This document shows positions 18,020 through 27,347 of a stretch of 64,000 nucleotides of DNA, one piece after another (position 1 is the first letter of the stretch; each line of letters starts with the position of its first letter). The stretch is taken from contig NZ_VCNI01000001.1 in the NCBI RefSeq assembly GCF_005937185.1, positions 1,732,657 through 1,796,656 on the forward strand, written 5' to 3'. Made by a program: the position numbers and the translations under genes. Under the pieces are notes generated by a model, which saw nothing but the letters and a program-made list of their open reading frames with translations, was not told the DNA's origin and searched no databases. This stretch comes from Flagellimonas algicola. GTDB taxonomy: Bacteria; Bacteroidota; Bacteroidia; Flavobacteriales; Flavobacteriaceae.

Positions 18020-19828
18020 TTATCTCCTCAATGAAAAATGGCTTTGTAAATGCTTGGCATATATACGATTGCCGTCGGTATCCAGATAGGATAATTTAAA
18101 CCAATAATCTGTTGAAGGCAGGGGCATTCCTTGGAAACTTCCGTCCCATCCAGGGCTAAATTCGGTCATTTCCCAAAGTAGTTTTCCATATCGATCATAA
18201 ATAGTGACCACTGGTGAATCCAGCATCGAAAGGCCTTCAATTTGCCAAGTTTCATTGAGCACATCGCCATTGGGTGAAAAACTAGGTGAAAAGCCAACCA
18301 ACACAAAGTTTTCAGTCACCTCGGAACAACCATGAATATCCCTGGCTGTTACCGTATGGGCTCCAGGTAATACTTCATCAAAAATAGGACTGGTTTGGTA
18401 AGGACCATCATCCAATCTGTATTCAAAACTACCTTCTGCATCATTCTGGATGGTCACCGTGTTGCTGGGCTTTATGTCTTCAAAATCAATAGCTACCGAA
18501 ATGATAGGCGTATTGGAAATAGCTGTACTTACCGTTCTGTCTGTTATACAGTCCACTCCCCCTTGGGAATGGGTAATCGTAACCGTATAATCCCCGGCTT
18601 GGGAAACCGTAATATTGGGTGTAGTCTCTCCCGTGCTCCATAAATAGCTATAACTGGGGTTGGGAAGGGTTTCCCCAATAACAATCCCTGGCGAACCATC
18701 ACAAAGCGTAGCTTCTGTAGGAAATGTGGGTTCTGGGGTTTCCACCGCGTTAAGGATAAAATGCTGTGAATCATCGTAACAGTCAGGGTTGGTACTGGAC
18801 GTCAAGCGCACATAAATAATTTCCAATCCAGGAGCCTTAGCATACTGTTTGCTCAACGGATTTGCACCTGAAGCTGCATCCCCTGCACTAGCATGATAAC
18901 TTACGATATACTCATTCGGATTTTGCGTTCCCAGCACTTCCAAATCCTTTGTTTGCAAATCAAAAACCATATCTTGGGTATGGCAAAAACCTTCGTCCAT
19001 GACTGGCTGGGCAACAGGAATAGCACTAAAAAAGGCCTGGACATCACTAATAATGGAACCTGAAGAAGTGGCAACAACCACCCAATACATCGCTGATGTT
19101 GATACCATCAAGGTTGGGTTAGTCTCTCCGGCTATTGGTGTATATCCGCTTCCTGTATCATAGTTCCAAGTGTAACTTAGGGCGCCCACAGTGGTAGCAT
19201 CCAAAGTAACGGTATCTCCTTCACAAGCCGCGATTGGAGACCCTAGTAGATTGTTGATAATGGAGCAGTCCAGGGCATCTGTTGGGTTGGTAGTCCATAT
19301 ATCTCCAGTAAATTGAACGGAAAAACCGGAATTGGAATTGCTAAAATTATTGATGAACAGCATATAGTCTTCCCCAGGCATAACCTGCAACCAATCTTCA
19401 TAATGCACAGAGTTGGGGTCTCCGGTAGGGTCCTCTCCTACTCCTATAAAACTTTTGGATTCACTGTTATCAAAGAAATTACAGCGAATTGGGTCTCCTA
19501 GATTGTTGCAGTCACTAGTCCTATACAAAGCGAAATCCCAATCCTCACTGCTGTCGTGCCCTATATTAAATCCCAATTGACCAGATGCATTGGTTCTAAA
19601 CCGATACCATGCGGAATTGGACTCAATACTGCCCGAAGTGGTCTGTTCCAAACATCCGCTGACAGCAACCCCACTAAAATCGTCAATTCCATAACCGTTG
19701 GTACCCCCATTCACAGGAGTGTTGCTACATATAGGCACAGCATTCCCGCAGTCGGGAATGACCTGGGTGTAAGTCATTTGACTGAAAATCGCAACAGCTA
19801 TGAGCGTCATCGCCGATTTCAATATCAT
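18020..19828 (-). CDS. T9SS type B sorting-domain protein with Ig/PKD-like repeats
   Basis: The protein has 602 aa from the ATG at 19828, where MILKSAMTLIAVAIF forms a normal signal peptide; the open frame continues 17 codons upstream but with charged residues. It is paralogous to the 483-aa neighbour: PDCGNAVPICSNTPVNGG matches at the N-terminus, and both share the SAWYRFRTN and LDCS..ACEGD segments. It has extra PKD/Ig-like beta domains (YSYLWSTGETTPNITVSQAGDYTV and similar). The C-terminal type B domain (SPNGDVLNETWQIEGLS, VVTIYDRYGKLLWEM, HFSLRR) marks T9SS export. Likely a surface adhesin-like protein. Confidence 0.87.
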   Translation of the reverse strand: MILKSAMTLIAVAIFSQMTYTQVIPDCGNAVPICSNTPVNGGTNGYGIDDFSGVAVSGCLEQTTSGSIESNSAWYRFRTNASGQLGFNIGHDSSEDWDFALYRTSDCNNLGDPIRCNFFDNSESKSFIGVGEDPTGDPNSVHYEDWLQVMPGEDYMLFINNFSNSNSGFSVQFTGDIWTTNPTDALDCSIINNLLGSPIAACEGDTVTLDATTVGALSYTWNYDTGSGYTPIAGETNPTLMVSTSAMYWVVVATSSGSIISDVQAFFSAIPVAQPVMDEGFCHTQDMVFDLQTKDLEVLGTQNPNEYIVSYHASAGDAASGANPLSKQYAKAPGLEIIYVRLTSSTNPDCYDDSQHFILNAVETPEPTFPTEATLCDGSPGIVIGETLPNPSYSYLWSTGETTPNITVSQAGDYTVTITHSQGGVDCITDRTVSTAISNTPIISVAIDFEDIKPSNTVTIQNDAEGSFEYRLDDGPYQTSPIFDEVLPGAHTVTARDIHGCSEVTENFVLVGFSPSFSPNGDVLNETWQIEGLSMLDSPVVTIYDRYGKLLWEMTEFSPGWDGSFQGMPLPSTDYWFKLSYLDTDGNRIYAKHLQSHFSLRR

Positions 19829-19932
19829 TTGCCATAGATTTTGGGCACTATAAAAATAATTGGGCTTTTCCCTTAACAATAATTTATGTTGTCAAACCAA
19901 GGCTAGCAGATGTTAAATAGGGCATTAATGTA

Positions 19933-19940
19933 TATCTTTG
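19933..19940 (+). promoter_or_regulatory. -7 promoter box (TATCTTTG) for folE
   Basis: TATCTTTG matches TAnnTTTG and places the transcript start near 19947. This decides for the folE ATG at 19961 over an in-frame ATG at 19910 that would lie upstream of the transcript. Confidence 0.55.
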
Positions 19941-19960
19941 CTTTCTTGAAGAAAGAGCAA

Positions 19961-20641
19961 ATGAAACTAGAGCAGGCTTTGGAAGAGCAATATGAAGAAA
20001 GAGGCAACGATCATGTTGGCTCATCAACGGAAACCCCGATCAGGGACGATGCTTTTGTATTGAGCGATGATGAAAAGATTGAGCGCATTCAAAAGAGCGT
20101 TCGGGAAATCATGCTGACACTAGGTTTAGACTTGGATGATGACAGCTTGAACGGCACCCCAAAAAGGGTGGCCAAAATGTTCGTAAAAGAGATTTTTAGC
20201 GGACTTCATCCCAAAAGAAAGCCAAAATCCTCCACCTTTAAAAACAAGTATAAATATGGAGAGATGTTGGTGGAGAAGAATATTGTGGTGTATTCCACCT
20301 GCGAACACCATTTGTTACCCATTATTGGTAGGGCCCATATTGCCTATGTTTCCAACGGAACAGTGGTGGGACTCTCCAAAATGAACCGTATTGTGGATTA
20401 CTACGCCAAACGTCCACAGGTTCAGGAACGAATGAATATCCAAATTGTGAAGGAACTCCAAAGGGTTTTGGGAACTGAGGATGTGGCCTGCGTAATCGAC
20501 GCCAAACACCTTTGCGTTAATTCCAGGGGTATTCGTGACATCGAAAGCAGTACCGTTACAGCAGAATACGGGGGAAAATTCAAGGACGAAGCGGTTAGAA
20601 GGGAATTTTTGGACTACATCAACCTAGATACCGACTTTTAA
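19961..20641 (+). CDS. folE: GTP cyclohydrolase I (type IA)
   Basis: Converts GTP to 7,8-dihydroneopterin triphosphate, the first step to folate and pterins; homodecameric and zinc dependent. 226 aa from the chosen ATG. The zinc ligands are visible in STCEHHLLP and in [11 protein letters not shown], and the catalytic core motif [20 protein letters not shown] is intact. The N-terminal 50 residues are acidic and variable. cysS starts 14 bases after the stop, so the two are probably co-transcribed. Confidence 0.97.
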   Translation: MKLEQALEEQYEERGNDHVGSSTETPIRDDAFVLSDDEKIERIQKSVREIMLTLGLDLDDDSLNGTPKRVAKMFVKEIFSGLHPKRKPKSSTFKNKYKYGEMLVEKNIVVYSTCEHHLLPIIGRAHIAYVSNGTVVGLSKMNRIVDYYAKRPQVQERMNIQIVKELQRVLGTEDVACVIDAKHLCVNSRGIRDIESSTVTAEYGGKFKDEAVRREFLDYINLDTDF

Positions 20642-20655
20642 CTCTTATCTCATTC

Positions 20656-22137
20656 ATGCAGCTTTACAAAAACCAGCAACTCAAAGTCCACAATTCACTT
20701 TCGGGAAAAAAAGAACCGTTTGAACCTATCAACGAGGGTCATATCGGCATGTATGTTTGTGGGCCAACGGTGTATAGCAATGTACATTTAGGGAACTGCC
20801 GCACCTTCATGTCCTTTGACATGATTTTCCGGTATTTCAAGCATTTGGGCTATAAAGTTCGTTATGTCCGAAATATTACGGATGCTGGGCATTTGGAGAA
20901 CGATGCGGATGAGGGAGAGGATAAAATCGCCAAAAAAGCAAAGCTGGAGCAAATTGAGCCCATGGAAGTGGTGCAACGGTATACTGTGGATTTTCACAAC
21001 ACCTTGCAACAGTTCAATTTTTTGCCCCCGAGCATAGAACCAACAGCCACAGGGCATATTATTGAGCAGATAGAGATCATCAAGGAGATCATAGACAACG
21101 GATTTGCATATGAAATCAATGGGTCTGTTTATTTTGATGTTATCAAATTCAATGAAACCAATGATTATGGTAAGCTCAGCGGAAGAAAGCTGGAAGATAT
21201 GATTGCTAATACCCGTGAGCTGACCGCACAAAGTGAAAAAAGAAATCCCCAGGATTTTGCCCTTTGGAAAAAAGCCGAACCGCAGCACATCATGCGATGG
21301 CCTTCCCCATGGGGCGATGGCTTTCCTGGCTGGCATTTGGAATGTACTGCTATGAGTACCAAATACTTAGGTGAAACCTTCGATATTCATGGAGGCGGAA
21401 TGGATTTGAAGTTTCCACATCATGAATGTGAAATAGCACAGTCTGAAGCCAGTAGTGGAAAATCCCCTGTGAAGTATTGGTTGCATGCCAACATGCTTAC
21501 CCTTAACGGGAAAAAAATGTCCAAATCCACGGGCAACAACATCTATCCTTCTGAGATTATCACCGGGGAGAACGATATTTTAAGCAAGGCCTACTCCGCT
21601 TCCGTCGTCCGATTTTTTATGATGCAAGCCCATTACACCAGTATTTTGGATTTAAGTGATGAGGCCTTATTGGCTTCTGAAAAAGGATATTACCGTTTGA
21701 TGGATGGCATGGACAATGTTTCAAAATTGAACACTGGAGCGTCCTCTGATTTTGACGTGAAATCTTGGCTGCAGAAATGTTATGATGCCATGAACGATGA
21801 TTTCAATACTCCCATTTTGATCTCACAATTGTTCGAAGCCGTAAAACACATCAATCTGATCAAGGAAGGAAAGGAAAGCATAACCGAAGCGGATAAAACT
21901 TTGCTCCAAAACACCATGACCACCTTTGTCCATGAAATTTTGGGTATTGAGAACCAAGCTGCAGCGGAAGACAATTCTCAAACCTTGTCAGGAGTGGTAG
22001 AACTGTTAATTGGTCTGCGGAACGAAGCCCGGTCCAATAAGGATTTTGCCACTTCGGATAAAATCAGGGACGAACTTATTGCCTTGGGCATCCAATTAAA
22101 AGATGGCAAGGATGGTACCACATTTAGTCTAAAATAA
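20656..22137 (+). CDS. cysS: Cysteinyl-tRNA synthetase
   Basis: Class I synthetase charging tRNA-Cys. The 493-aa protein has the HIGH-type motif as HLGN (in [16 protein letters not shown]), the KMSKS loop ([13 protein letters not shown]) and the zinc-binding set around Cys in [15 protein letters not shown] and [10 protein letters not shown]. Normal family length and a C-terminal anticodon-binding helical domain. It follows folE closely, and yidD begins 19 bases after its stop. Confidence 0.98.
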   Translation: MQLYKNQQLKVHNSLSGKKEPFEPINEGHIGMYVCGPTVYSNVHLGNCRTFMSFDMIFRYFKHLGYKVRYVRNITDAGHLENDADEGEDKIAKKAKLEQIEPMEVVQRYTVDFHNTLQQFNFLPPSIEPTATGHIIEQIEIIKEIIDNGFAYEINGSVYFDVIKFNETNDYGKLSGRKLEDMIANTRELTAQSEKRNPQDFALWKKAEPQHIMRWPSPWGDGFPGWHLECTAMSTKYLGETFDIHGGGMDLKFPHHECEIAQSEASSGKSPVKYWLHANMLTLNGKKMSKSTGNNIYPSEIITGENDILSKAYSASVVRFFMMQAHYTSILDLSDEALLASEKGYYRLMDGMDNVSKLNTGASSDFDVKSWLQKCYDAMNDDFNTPILISQLFEAVKHINLIKEGKESITEADKTLLQNTMTTFVHEILGIENQAAAEDNSQTLSGVVELLIGLRNEARSNKDFATSDKIRDELIALGIQLKDGKDGTTFSLK

Positions 22138-22156
22138 CTGCATACCCATTTGGGGA

Positions 22157-22384
22157 ATGTCTTTAAAGAAAATACTTATTGCTCCCTTTGTGCTTTTGGT
22201 ACGACTTTACCAATTGCTAATCTCTCCGTTGACCCCGGCTACTTGCAGGTATACCCCCACTTGTTCGGGCTACACTTTGGAAGCATTAAAAAAGCACGGT
22301 CTTTTCAAAGGTGGGTGGCTCTCGGTAAAGCGCATTTTCAGTTGCCATCCTTGGGGAGGAAAAGGACACGACCCGGTTCCGTAA
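22157..22384 (+). CDS. yidD: Membrane protein insertion efficiency factor YidD
   Basis: A 75-aa protein with an N-terminal amphipathic/hydrophobic helix ([18 protein letters not shown]) and the invariant [10 protein letters not shown] motif followed by ALKKHG and [15 protein letters not shown]. Family members assist YidC-dependent membrane insertion at the inner membrane. It lies behind cysS and ahead of lgt. An overlapping longer frame over the same bases has no support. Confidence 0.95.
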   Translation: MSLKKILIAPFVLLVRLYQLLISPLTPATCRYTPTCSGYTLEALKKHGLFKGGWLSVKRIFSCHPWGGKGHDPVP

Positions 22385-22385
22385 A

Positions 22386-22433
22386 CAAGTTCAAGCTCAA
22401 ACGCCAAGTTCAAGGTCAAATTTCAAGTTCAGG
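22386..22433. repeat. TTCAAG-type word repeats
   Basis: Directly after yidD, the words AAGTTCAAG, CAAGTTCAAG and TTTCAAGTTCAG recur imperfectly with a period of about 10-13 bases. Non-coding. Confidence 0.5.
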
Positions 22434-22460
22434 GAACAGTGGACAGTAGTAAACACCTTC

Positions 22461-22495
22461 ACCTTTCACCCTTTACCCTTTACCCTTTACCCTTA
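22461..22495. repeat. Heptamer tandem repeat ACCCTTT
   Basis: Three perfect ACCCTTT units and a fourth ending in A, preceded by one variant unit (ACCTTTC), lie in the 283-base gap between yidD and lgt. The rest of the gap up to 22666 shows nothing I can assign apart from the lgt leader. Confidence 0.7.
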
Positions 22496-22666
22496 AACCC
22501 AACAAGTAGTCACCCAATTCGAACGTTCTCAAATTGTAGCGTCCAAATTTCAAATTAAGCTGTCTGCTATTCACCAAAAAACACCATCCATGATTTATCT
22601 CAATTCTAACATCTAAAAACGCAGCAGTCTAACTTCTTTAAGTATATTAGTCCAAAATTTTACCTT

Positions 22667-23602
22667 ATGTACTTTTTAGGCTTTAACTGGAATCCGGATG
22701 GCACTTTGTTTCAACTGGGTTTTGTTCAGATCAAGTACTACAACCTACTTTGGATAGCGGCCTTTGTAGCAGGATGGTTTCTAATGAAACGCATCTTCCA
22801 AAATGAAAACAAATCCATGGAGAAATTGGATTCCCTATTTATTTATGGAATTGTCTCCATAATGCTGGGTGCGCGTCTGGGACACGTAATTTTTTACCAG
22901 AGCGATTTGTTTACCAAAGACCCCTTGTCCATTTTATTGCCTATTAGCACAGTTCCCGAGTTTCGATTTACCGGTTTTGCAGGTTTGGCCAGCCATGGAG
23001 CCACTATTGCGGCCATTATAGGTATGTGGTTGTATACCCGCAAATGGAAGGACATTAAGATGTTATGGTTGCTGGATAGGATGGCAGTCGTATCCGCCAT
23101 AGGGGCCTGTTTTGTTCGGATGGGGAATTTTTTCAATTCGGAAATCAACGGCAAGGAAACAGATGGCTCCTCTATTATGGCCACCCGATTTATTCGGGAC
23201 AGTCAAGATATGCCAGAAAGTGAGGCTATGCGGGTCACTGGGGAAAAAACCGCCAATGCCGCCTATAAGGCCATTGAAAACGACCCCCAATTTGCCAGCA
23301 TTCTAGAATCCATCCCCTTTAGACATCCTGCTCAATTGTATGAAGCCATTGGTTATGCATTCATTTTTGTGCTCTTATATCTTTTGTATTGGAAAACAGA
23401 TAAAAAAGACAAGCCTGGATATCTCTTTGGGGTGTTTATGGTTTGCCTTTGGACGGTTCGATTTATTGTGGAGAAATTCAAAAGGGAACAAGGTGGAATT
23501 GAGGAAACCCTTGGGCTTTTATCTACCGGACAATGGTTGAGTATCCCTATGATTTTAATAGGATTGTATTTCATGTTTAGACCCAATTCAACTAAACAAT
23601 AA
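22667..23602 (+). CDS. lgt: Prolipoprotein diacylglyceryl transferase
   Basis: Transfers diacylglycerol from phosphatidylglycerol to the lipobox cysteine of prolipoproteins at the inner membrane, the step needed by the many lipoproteins of this window. The 311-aa multi-pass protein carries the family motifs GARLGHVIFY, GFAGLASHGATI, the Lgt signature VRMGNFFNSEINGKETD and HPAQLYEAIGY. An insertion around residues 175-205 is charged. The DUF192 gene follows after eight bases and a GNAT gene follows that with no gap, suggesting an operon. Confidence 0.96.
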   Translation: MYFLGFNWNPDGTLFQLGFVQIKYYNLLWIAAFVAGWFLMKRIFQNENKSMEKLDSLFIYGIVSIMLGARLGHVIFYQSDLFTKDPLSILLPISTVPEFRFTGFAGLASHGATIAAIIGMWLYTRKWKDIKMLWLLDRMAVVSAIGACFVRMGNFFNSEINGKETDGSSIMATRFIRDSQDMPESEAMRVTGEKTANAAYKAIENDPQFASILESIPFRHPAQLYEAIGYAFIFVLLYLLYWKTDKKDKPGYLFGVFMVCLWTVRFIVEKFKREQGGIEETLGLLSTGQWLSIPMILIGLYFMFRPNSTKQ

Positions 23603-23610
23603 TCATTAGA

Positions 23611-24102
23611 ATGAACAATTGGCGTAAGGTACTTTTTGTGTTGGTAGGTTCCATGCTGTTCTTCAGTGCATGTAAGACGGAACCCAAAAAAGAGATCAAA
23701 ACCAATACCATTACATTTACCAAGGAAGGGGAATTGACCATTTCCAAATCCGAAACGGATTCCATAATCGCTAGTTTGGATATCGAAATTGCGGAAACGG
23801 ATTATGAGACCCAGACCGGGTTGATGTATCGGGAATCCATGGAGCAAAAACAAGGAATGTTGTTTATTTTCCCAGATGTGACGCATCATTCCTTCTATAT
23901 GAAGAATACCCAAATTCCTTTGGATATCATCTTTATCGATGAAAACCTGAAAATTGACAGTTTTCAAAAAAATGCCCAGCCCTTGGACGAAAGTGGACTT
24001 CCTTCGGAAGGACCCGTGAAATTTGTATTGGAAATCAATGCAGGCCTGTCGGACCAATGGGGTCTTGAAGTGGGCGACACCGTCGCTTATTCCCGAAACT
24101 AG
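23611..24102 (+). CDS. DUF192 family lipoprotein
   Basis: A 163-aa protein with a lipobox (FFSAC, Cys21) and a DUF192 domain: TDYETQTGLMYRESMEQKQGMLFIFPD, FYMKNTQIPLDIIFID, AQPLDESGLPSEGPVKFVLEINAG and GLEVGDT are all family landmarks. DUF192 proteins are small exported beta-barrel-like proteins of unknown function. Its stop codon is immediately followed by the ATG of the acetyltransferase gene. Confidence 0.92.
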   Translation: MNNWRKVLFVLVGSMLFFSACKTEPKKEIKTNTITFTKEGELTISKSETDSIIASLDIEIAETDYETQTGLMYRESMEQKQGMLFIFPDVTHHSFYMKNTQIPLDIIFIDENLKIDSFQKNAQPLDESGLPSEGPVKFVLEINAGLSDQWGLEVGDTVAYSRN

Positions 24103-24627
24103 ATGGATAAACGGCTCCTTGAAAACCAAAGTAGTGAGCGGCTGTTTTTTAGAAAGATTCAGCTCTCAGATTTTGATGCTTGGTTACCATTTTACGACAA
24201 TCCAAAATCCACAGAATTTTGGGACGGATTGCCAACTGATCCTGTCCAAGCGTGCCAACAGCAATTTGACCGTATTTTTGAACGATACGAACACGGGCTA
24301 GGAGGTATGAATGCACTCGTGCTAAAATCCACCCAGCAATTGGTAGGTATTTGTGGTCTTTTGGTTCAGACTGTTGATGGAATTGAAGAGTTGGAAATAG
24401 GATACTCAGTTTTACCGGAATTTTGGCTCCAAGGCTTCGCTTTTGAAGCCGCCGAGAAGTGCAAGCAATATGCTTTTCAAAACCAGTTGACCAATACTTT
24501 GATTTCCATTATCCATGTGGACAATGTCCCCTCACAGAAAGTAGCCTTAAAAAATGGGATGGTTCTGGACAAGACCACTACCTACAAAGATAATCCCGTA
24601 CACATTTTTAGGGTAAATCAAGGATAA
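24103..24627 (+). CDS. GNAT family N-acetyltransferase (RimJ/RimL-like)
   Basis: A 174-aa cytosolic GNAT-fold protein: RLFFRKIQLSDFDAWLPFYDN at the start, the acceptor region LEIGYSVLPEFWLQGFAFEAAEKCKQYAF and the CoA-site/VDNVPSQKVALKNGM motif at the end. This pattern belongs to the Acetyltransf_3 group that acetylates amino groups of proteins or small molecules; the substrate cannot be told. It abuts the DUF192 gene (TAGATG), so the two are translationally linked. Confidence 0.88.
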   Translation: MDKRLLENQSSERLFFRKIQLSDFDAWLPFYDNPKSTEFWDGLPTDPVQACQQQFDRIFERYEHGLGGMNALVLKSTQQLVGICGLLVQTVDGIEELEIGYSVLPEFWLQGFAFEAAEKCKQYAFQNQLTNTLISIIHVDNVPSQKVALKNGMVLDKTTTYKDNPVHIFRVNQG

Positions 24628-24656
24628 TTTCTAACTTAAAATCCTTTATCTGAGGG

Positions 24657-25901
24657 ATGGACCAACCTAAAAACTACGCCGTACTTACCAACAACACCTC
24701 AAAGACCAAGAATTTGGTCCACAGCCTATTAAGTGGACCATTACCCCAAAGGTTTGAAGCATTGGAAAATAAAGTGGGCTTGCTTTTTTCACGTTCGGAA
24801 ATCCACCGCTTTATGAATGAGGAAGAACGGCATGATGTAAAAATCATTACTCAGGACACCCAACAATCCTTAAAGACAATGAGCAGCGGGGAGCAAAAGA
24901 AAGCTTTGCTCCGCCATTTGCTCTCCCAAAGTCCAGATTTTTTGGTCCTGGTGAACCCTTTTGACAATTTGGATGTTGCCACTCAAGCAAACCTTAAAGA
25001 GCAGCTCCTCACCATATCAAAGACTACGGTGTTGGTACAGGTGGTAAGCAGACTGGAGGATATCCTACCCATTACCTCCAACTATTTCAAACTGGAAAAT
25101 GGCAGTTTAAAAAGTTATCCTGATTCAGACTCATTTTTTAAAGCCAACCAAACTACAACCTTAGGTTTCCAACTACCCATTCCCCCTCCCATCCAGGACA
25201 TTGATGTAGAGTCCGATGCCTTGGTGGTATTCAAAAACGTATCCGTTAGTTTTGATGGACGGCAAGTATTGAACAACATAAGTTGGACCATAAAGCAAGG
25301 GGAATTTTGGCAACTTATTGGCCCCAACGGTAGTGGCAAAACTACATTGCTGTCCATGGTCACCGGAGACAGTCATAAAGGGTATGGCAAAGATTTAACC
25401 TTGTTTGGGCAAAAAAAGGGAAGTGGGGAAAGTGTTTGGGACCTTAAAAGCAAGATTGGTTATTTCACCCCAGCCATGACCGACAAGTTCAATGGATACC
25501 ACAGCGTGGAAAATATGCTGGTTTCAGGATTTCATGATTCAGTGGGATTGTACATTAGACCGTCTGACCATGAAAAGCGAGTGGCCAAGGAATGGTTGAA
25601 ACTTTTGGAGCTGGAACATAAAAAAGACATTCAGTTTTTGGAATTGACCCAAGGCCAAAAACGATTGGTGATGACGGCCCGCGCCATGGTAAAACATCCT
25701 CCGTTGCTCATTTTGGACGAACCAACTGCTGGGTTGGACGACGCCAATGCAGCCCTATTCATAGCCTTGGTGAACAAGATTTCCAATGAGAGCAACACCA
25801 CCATAGTTTTTGTGTCCCATAGAAAGGAGGTTGGATTGGAACCCCAATTTGATTACATTTTAGAAATGGGTGAATCCGGTTCCAAAGGAACCGTCAAATA
25901 A
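24657..25901 (+). CDS. ModF-like tandem ABC ATPase with degenerate first domain
   Basis: A 414-aa soluble protein made of two ABC nucleotide-binding domains and no membrane part. The second domain (about residues 190-414) is complete: Walker A GPNGSGKTT, Q-loop region, signature LTQGQKRLVMTARA and Walker B LLILDEPTAGLD. The first (1-180) retains a signature-like MSSGEQKKALLRHLL but has no Walker A glycine loop (TNNTSKTKN) and its Walker B reads LVLVNPFDNLD. The arrangement resembles ModF/PhrA-like proteins. Only one canonical ATP site half is supplied by each chain. Function unknown; no permease or modABC neighbour. Confidence 0.82.
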   Translation: MDQPKNYAVLTNNTSKTKNLVHSLLSGPLPQRFEALENKVGLLFSRSEIHRFMNEEERHDVKIITQDTQQSLKTMSSGEQKKALLRHLLSQSPDFLVLVNPFDNLDVATQANLKEQLLTISKTTVLVQVVSRLEDILPITSNYFKLENGSLKSYPDSDSFFKANQTTTLGFQLPIPPPIQDIDVESDALVVFKNVSVSFDGRQVLNNISWTIKQGEFWQLIGPNGSGKTTLLSMVTGDSHKGYGKDLTLFGQKKGSGESVWDLKSKIGYFTPAMTDKFNGYHSVENMLVSGFHDSVGLYIRPSDHEKRVAKEWLKLLELEHKKDIQFLELTQGQKRLVMTARAMVKHPPLLILDEPTAGLDDANAALFIALVNKISNESNTTIVFVSHRKEVGLEPQFDYILEMGESGSKGTVK

Positions 25902-25908
25902 GCCACGA

Positions 25909-26448
25909 ATGAAAAAGGACGAAATCATTCAACAATTAAACCAGAACCATCTAGCTTTTGCAAAAAAATTGGAAAGTCTAGGAAATGAGGATTTTACCCG
26001 AATTCCTGGCCCTAAATGGACCGCAGGACAGCAGTTGGACCACATTCTGAAATCCGTAGTCCCCACCGCAAAAATTTTCAATACCCCTCCCAAGGTTCTG
26101 GAGGAGAAATTTGGATTGGCGCAAAACCCAAGTCGCAGCTATAATACATTAGTGGATGATTATTTGAAAATTCTGGAAAGCTTAAGGGACTTTGTGTTAC
26201 CTGAACGATTTGTGCCCACAAGAATCACCATTGAAAATCGGAAGCAAACACTTTCAGAACTGCTAGCTGCAATAGCATCTTTAAATCGCGGACTTCAGCT
26301 ATTTGACGAAGCGGTTTTGGATTCCCATAGGATTGTTCACCCGGCCATGGGAAAATTAACGCTTCGGGAAATGTTATACTTTACCATCTACCATGTGACC
26401 CATCATGACCGTCAAATACTGGAAAATCTAGAAAAATACCCAGAATGA
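25909..26448 (+). CDS. DinB-family protein
   Basis: A 179-aa four-helix-bundle protein from the ATG at 25909, which lies after the stop of the ABC gene; the open frame runs 13 codons further into that gene but without support. Histidines that bind metal in DinB/YfiT proteins are seen in QQLDHILKSV and in FTIYHVTHHDRQILENL. The family includes DNA-damage-inducible proteins and thiol transferases; the reaction here is unknown. Its TGA overlaps the ATG of the next gene (ATGA). Confidence 0.82.
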   Translation: MKKDEIIQQLNQNHLAFAKKLESLGNEDFTRIPGPKWTAGQQLDHILKSVVPTAKIFNTPPKVLEEKFGLAQNPSRSYNTLVDDYLKILESLRDFVLPERFVPTRITIENRKQTLSELLAAIASLNRGLQLFDEAVLDSHRIVHPAMGKLTLREMLYFTIYHVTHHDRQILENLEKYPE

Positions 26449-26963
26449 TTGAATTGAAGGAAGCCCATACAAAGGATGCTGCAGTTATTGCCTTGTTGGC
26501 CAGGGTAACCTTTACCGAAACTTTTGGGCATTACTTTAGGGACGCAGCCGATTTGGATCATTATCTAATCCAAACCTTTGGGGTTTCCAAATTGAGAAGC
26601 AGCCTGTCCAAACCCAACAATGTGTTTTGGCTGGCTTACGTGGATGAGCTCCCTGTTGGATATGCCAAGCTAAAACTGCATTCCCATTCCCCTTTTTTGA
26701 ACTCAGATGCGGTTTGTCAACTTCAGAAAATCTATGTATTGAGGGATTTTTTATCCCAAAAAGTTGGGTTGGCACTCCAAGAGATCCTCCTGAAAAAAGC
26801 ACAAGAAGAAGGTTTTCAAAAAATCTGGCTTTCGGTGCTAAAAGCAAACGAAAGAGCTATTCGATTTTATGCCAAAAATGGCTTTGACACCTTTGGTGAC
26901 CATGATTTCAGCATTGGCCAGGAAGATTTTGAATTTCAAGTCATGGCCAAGGATTTATCTTAA
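26445..26963 (+). CDS. GNAT family N-acetyltransferase
   Basis: A 172-aa GNAT protein. The CoA-binding region is LQKIYVLRDFLSQKVGLALQEILLKKAQEEGFQKIWLSV and the C-terminal beta-bulge motif is NERAIRFYAKNGFDTFGDHDF. The start overlaps the DinB stop by ATGA, so translation is coupled. It is not close to the acetyltransferase at 24103, so the two are not a recent duplication. Substrate unknown. Confidence 0.88.
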   Translation: MIELKEAHTKDAAVIALLARVTFTETFGHYFRDAADLDHYLIQTFGVSKLRSSLSKPNNVFWLAYVDELPVGYAKLKLHSHSPFLNSDAVCQLQKIYVLRDFLSQKVGLALQEILLKKAQEEGFQKIWLSVLKANERAIRFYAKNGFDTFGDHDFSIGQEDFEFQVMAKDLS

Positions 26964-26973
26964 ATTTGATACT

Positions 26974-27297
26974 ATGCGAGAAGAGGTCCTAAAAATTTAT
27001 GACGAAGTGGTAGCCGCCAATCCCAATTTTGAGCGAAAAGGCAAAACCATGCCCTATACCTCCGCCAACGGATACATGTTTTCGCTACTGAACAAAGATG
27101 GGGAATTGGGTGTTAGACTTTCCAAAGTGGATATTCAGAGCTTTGATCAAACGTATGGAGCGCATCCGTTCAAGTCCCACGGAGCCACCATGCGGGAATA
27201 TGTTTTGATCCCTGAATCGTTATTGAAAGACAAGACCCAACTCGGAGCTTACATTCAAAAAGGCTACGAGTATGTTTGTTCCCTACCCCCAAAATGA
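26974..27297 (+). CDS. TfoX/Sxy-like small protein
   Basis: The ATG at 26974 (MREEVLKIYDEVVAANP) gives 107 aa; the open frame extends upstream into the GNAT gene but those residues are a shadow. The body (PYTSANGYMFSLLNKDGELGVRLSK, FKSHGATMREYVLIPESLL, LGAYIQKGYEYVCSLPPK) fits the TfoX N-terminal domain fold seen in competence regulators and many stand-alone flavobacterial proteins. No C-terminal TfoX domain is present. Role unknown. Last gene of a plus-strand run, with a terminator right behind its stop. Confidence 0.75.
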   Translation: MREEVLKIYDEVVAANPNFERKGKTMPYTSANGYMFSLLNKDGELGVRLSKVDIQSFDQTYGAHPFKSHGATMREYVLIPESLLKDKTQLGAYIQKGYEYVCSLPPK

Positions 27298-27326
27298 AAA
27301 AGCCATCTGAAAACAGACGGCTTTTT
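27297..27326. terminator. Bidirectional terminator between TfoX-like gene and secDF
   Basis: Stem AAAAAGCC(A)TCTG / CAGA(C)GGCTTTTT with one mismatch and an AAAA loop. It lies between convergent genes and has T-runs in both directions. Confidence 0.9.
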
Positions 27327-27347
27327 CGACCAAATATAAATTCTCAA

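Noticed and set aside
19910..19960. Longer N-terminus for folE
   Set aside because: The extra 17 codons start upstream of the TATCTTTG box and add a hydrophobic piece not expected in this cytosolic enzyme.
22150..22449. A 99-codon frame overlapping yidD and extending past it
   Set aside because: The overlapping frame encodes the complete, highly conserved YidD; the longer frame ends in the word-repeat DNA and has no recognisable sequence.
22461..22495. Possible CRISPR-like or telomere-like array
   Set aside because: Units are seven bases without spacers, and there are no cas genes. The unit ACCCTTT only superficially resembles telomeric repeats.
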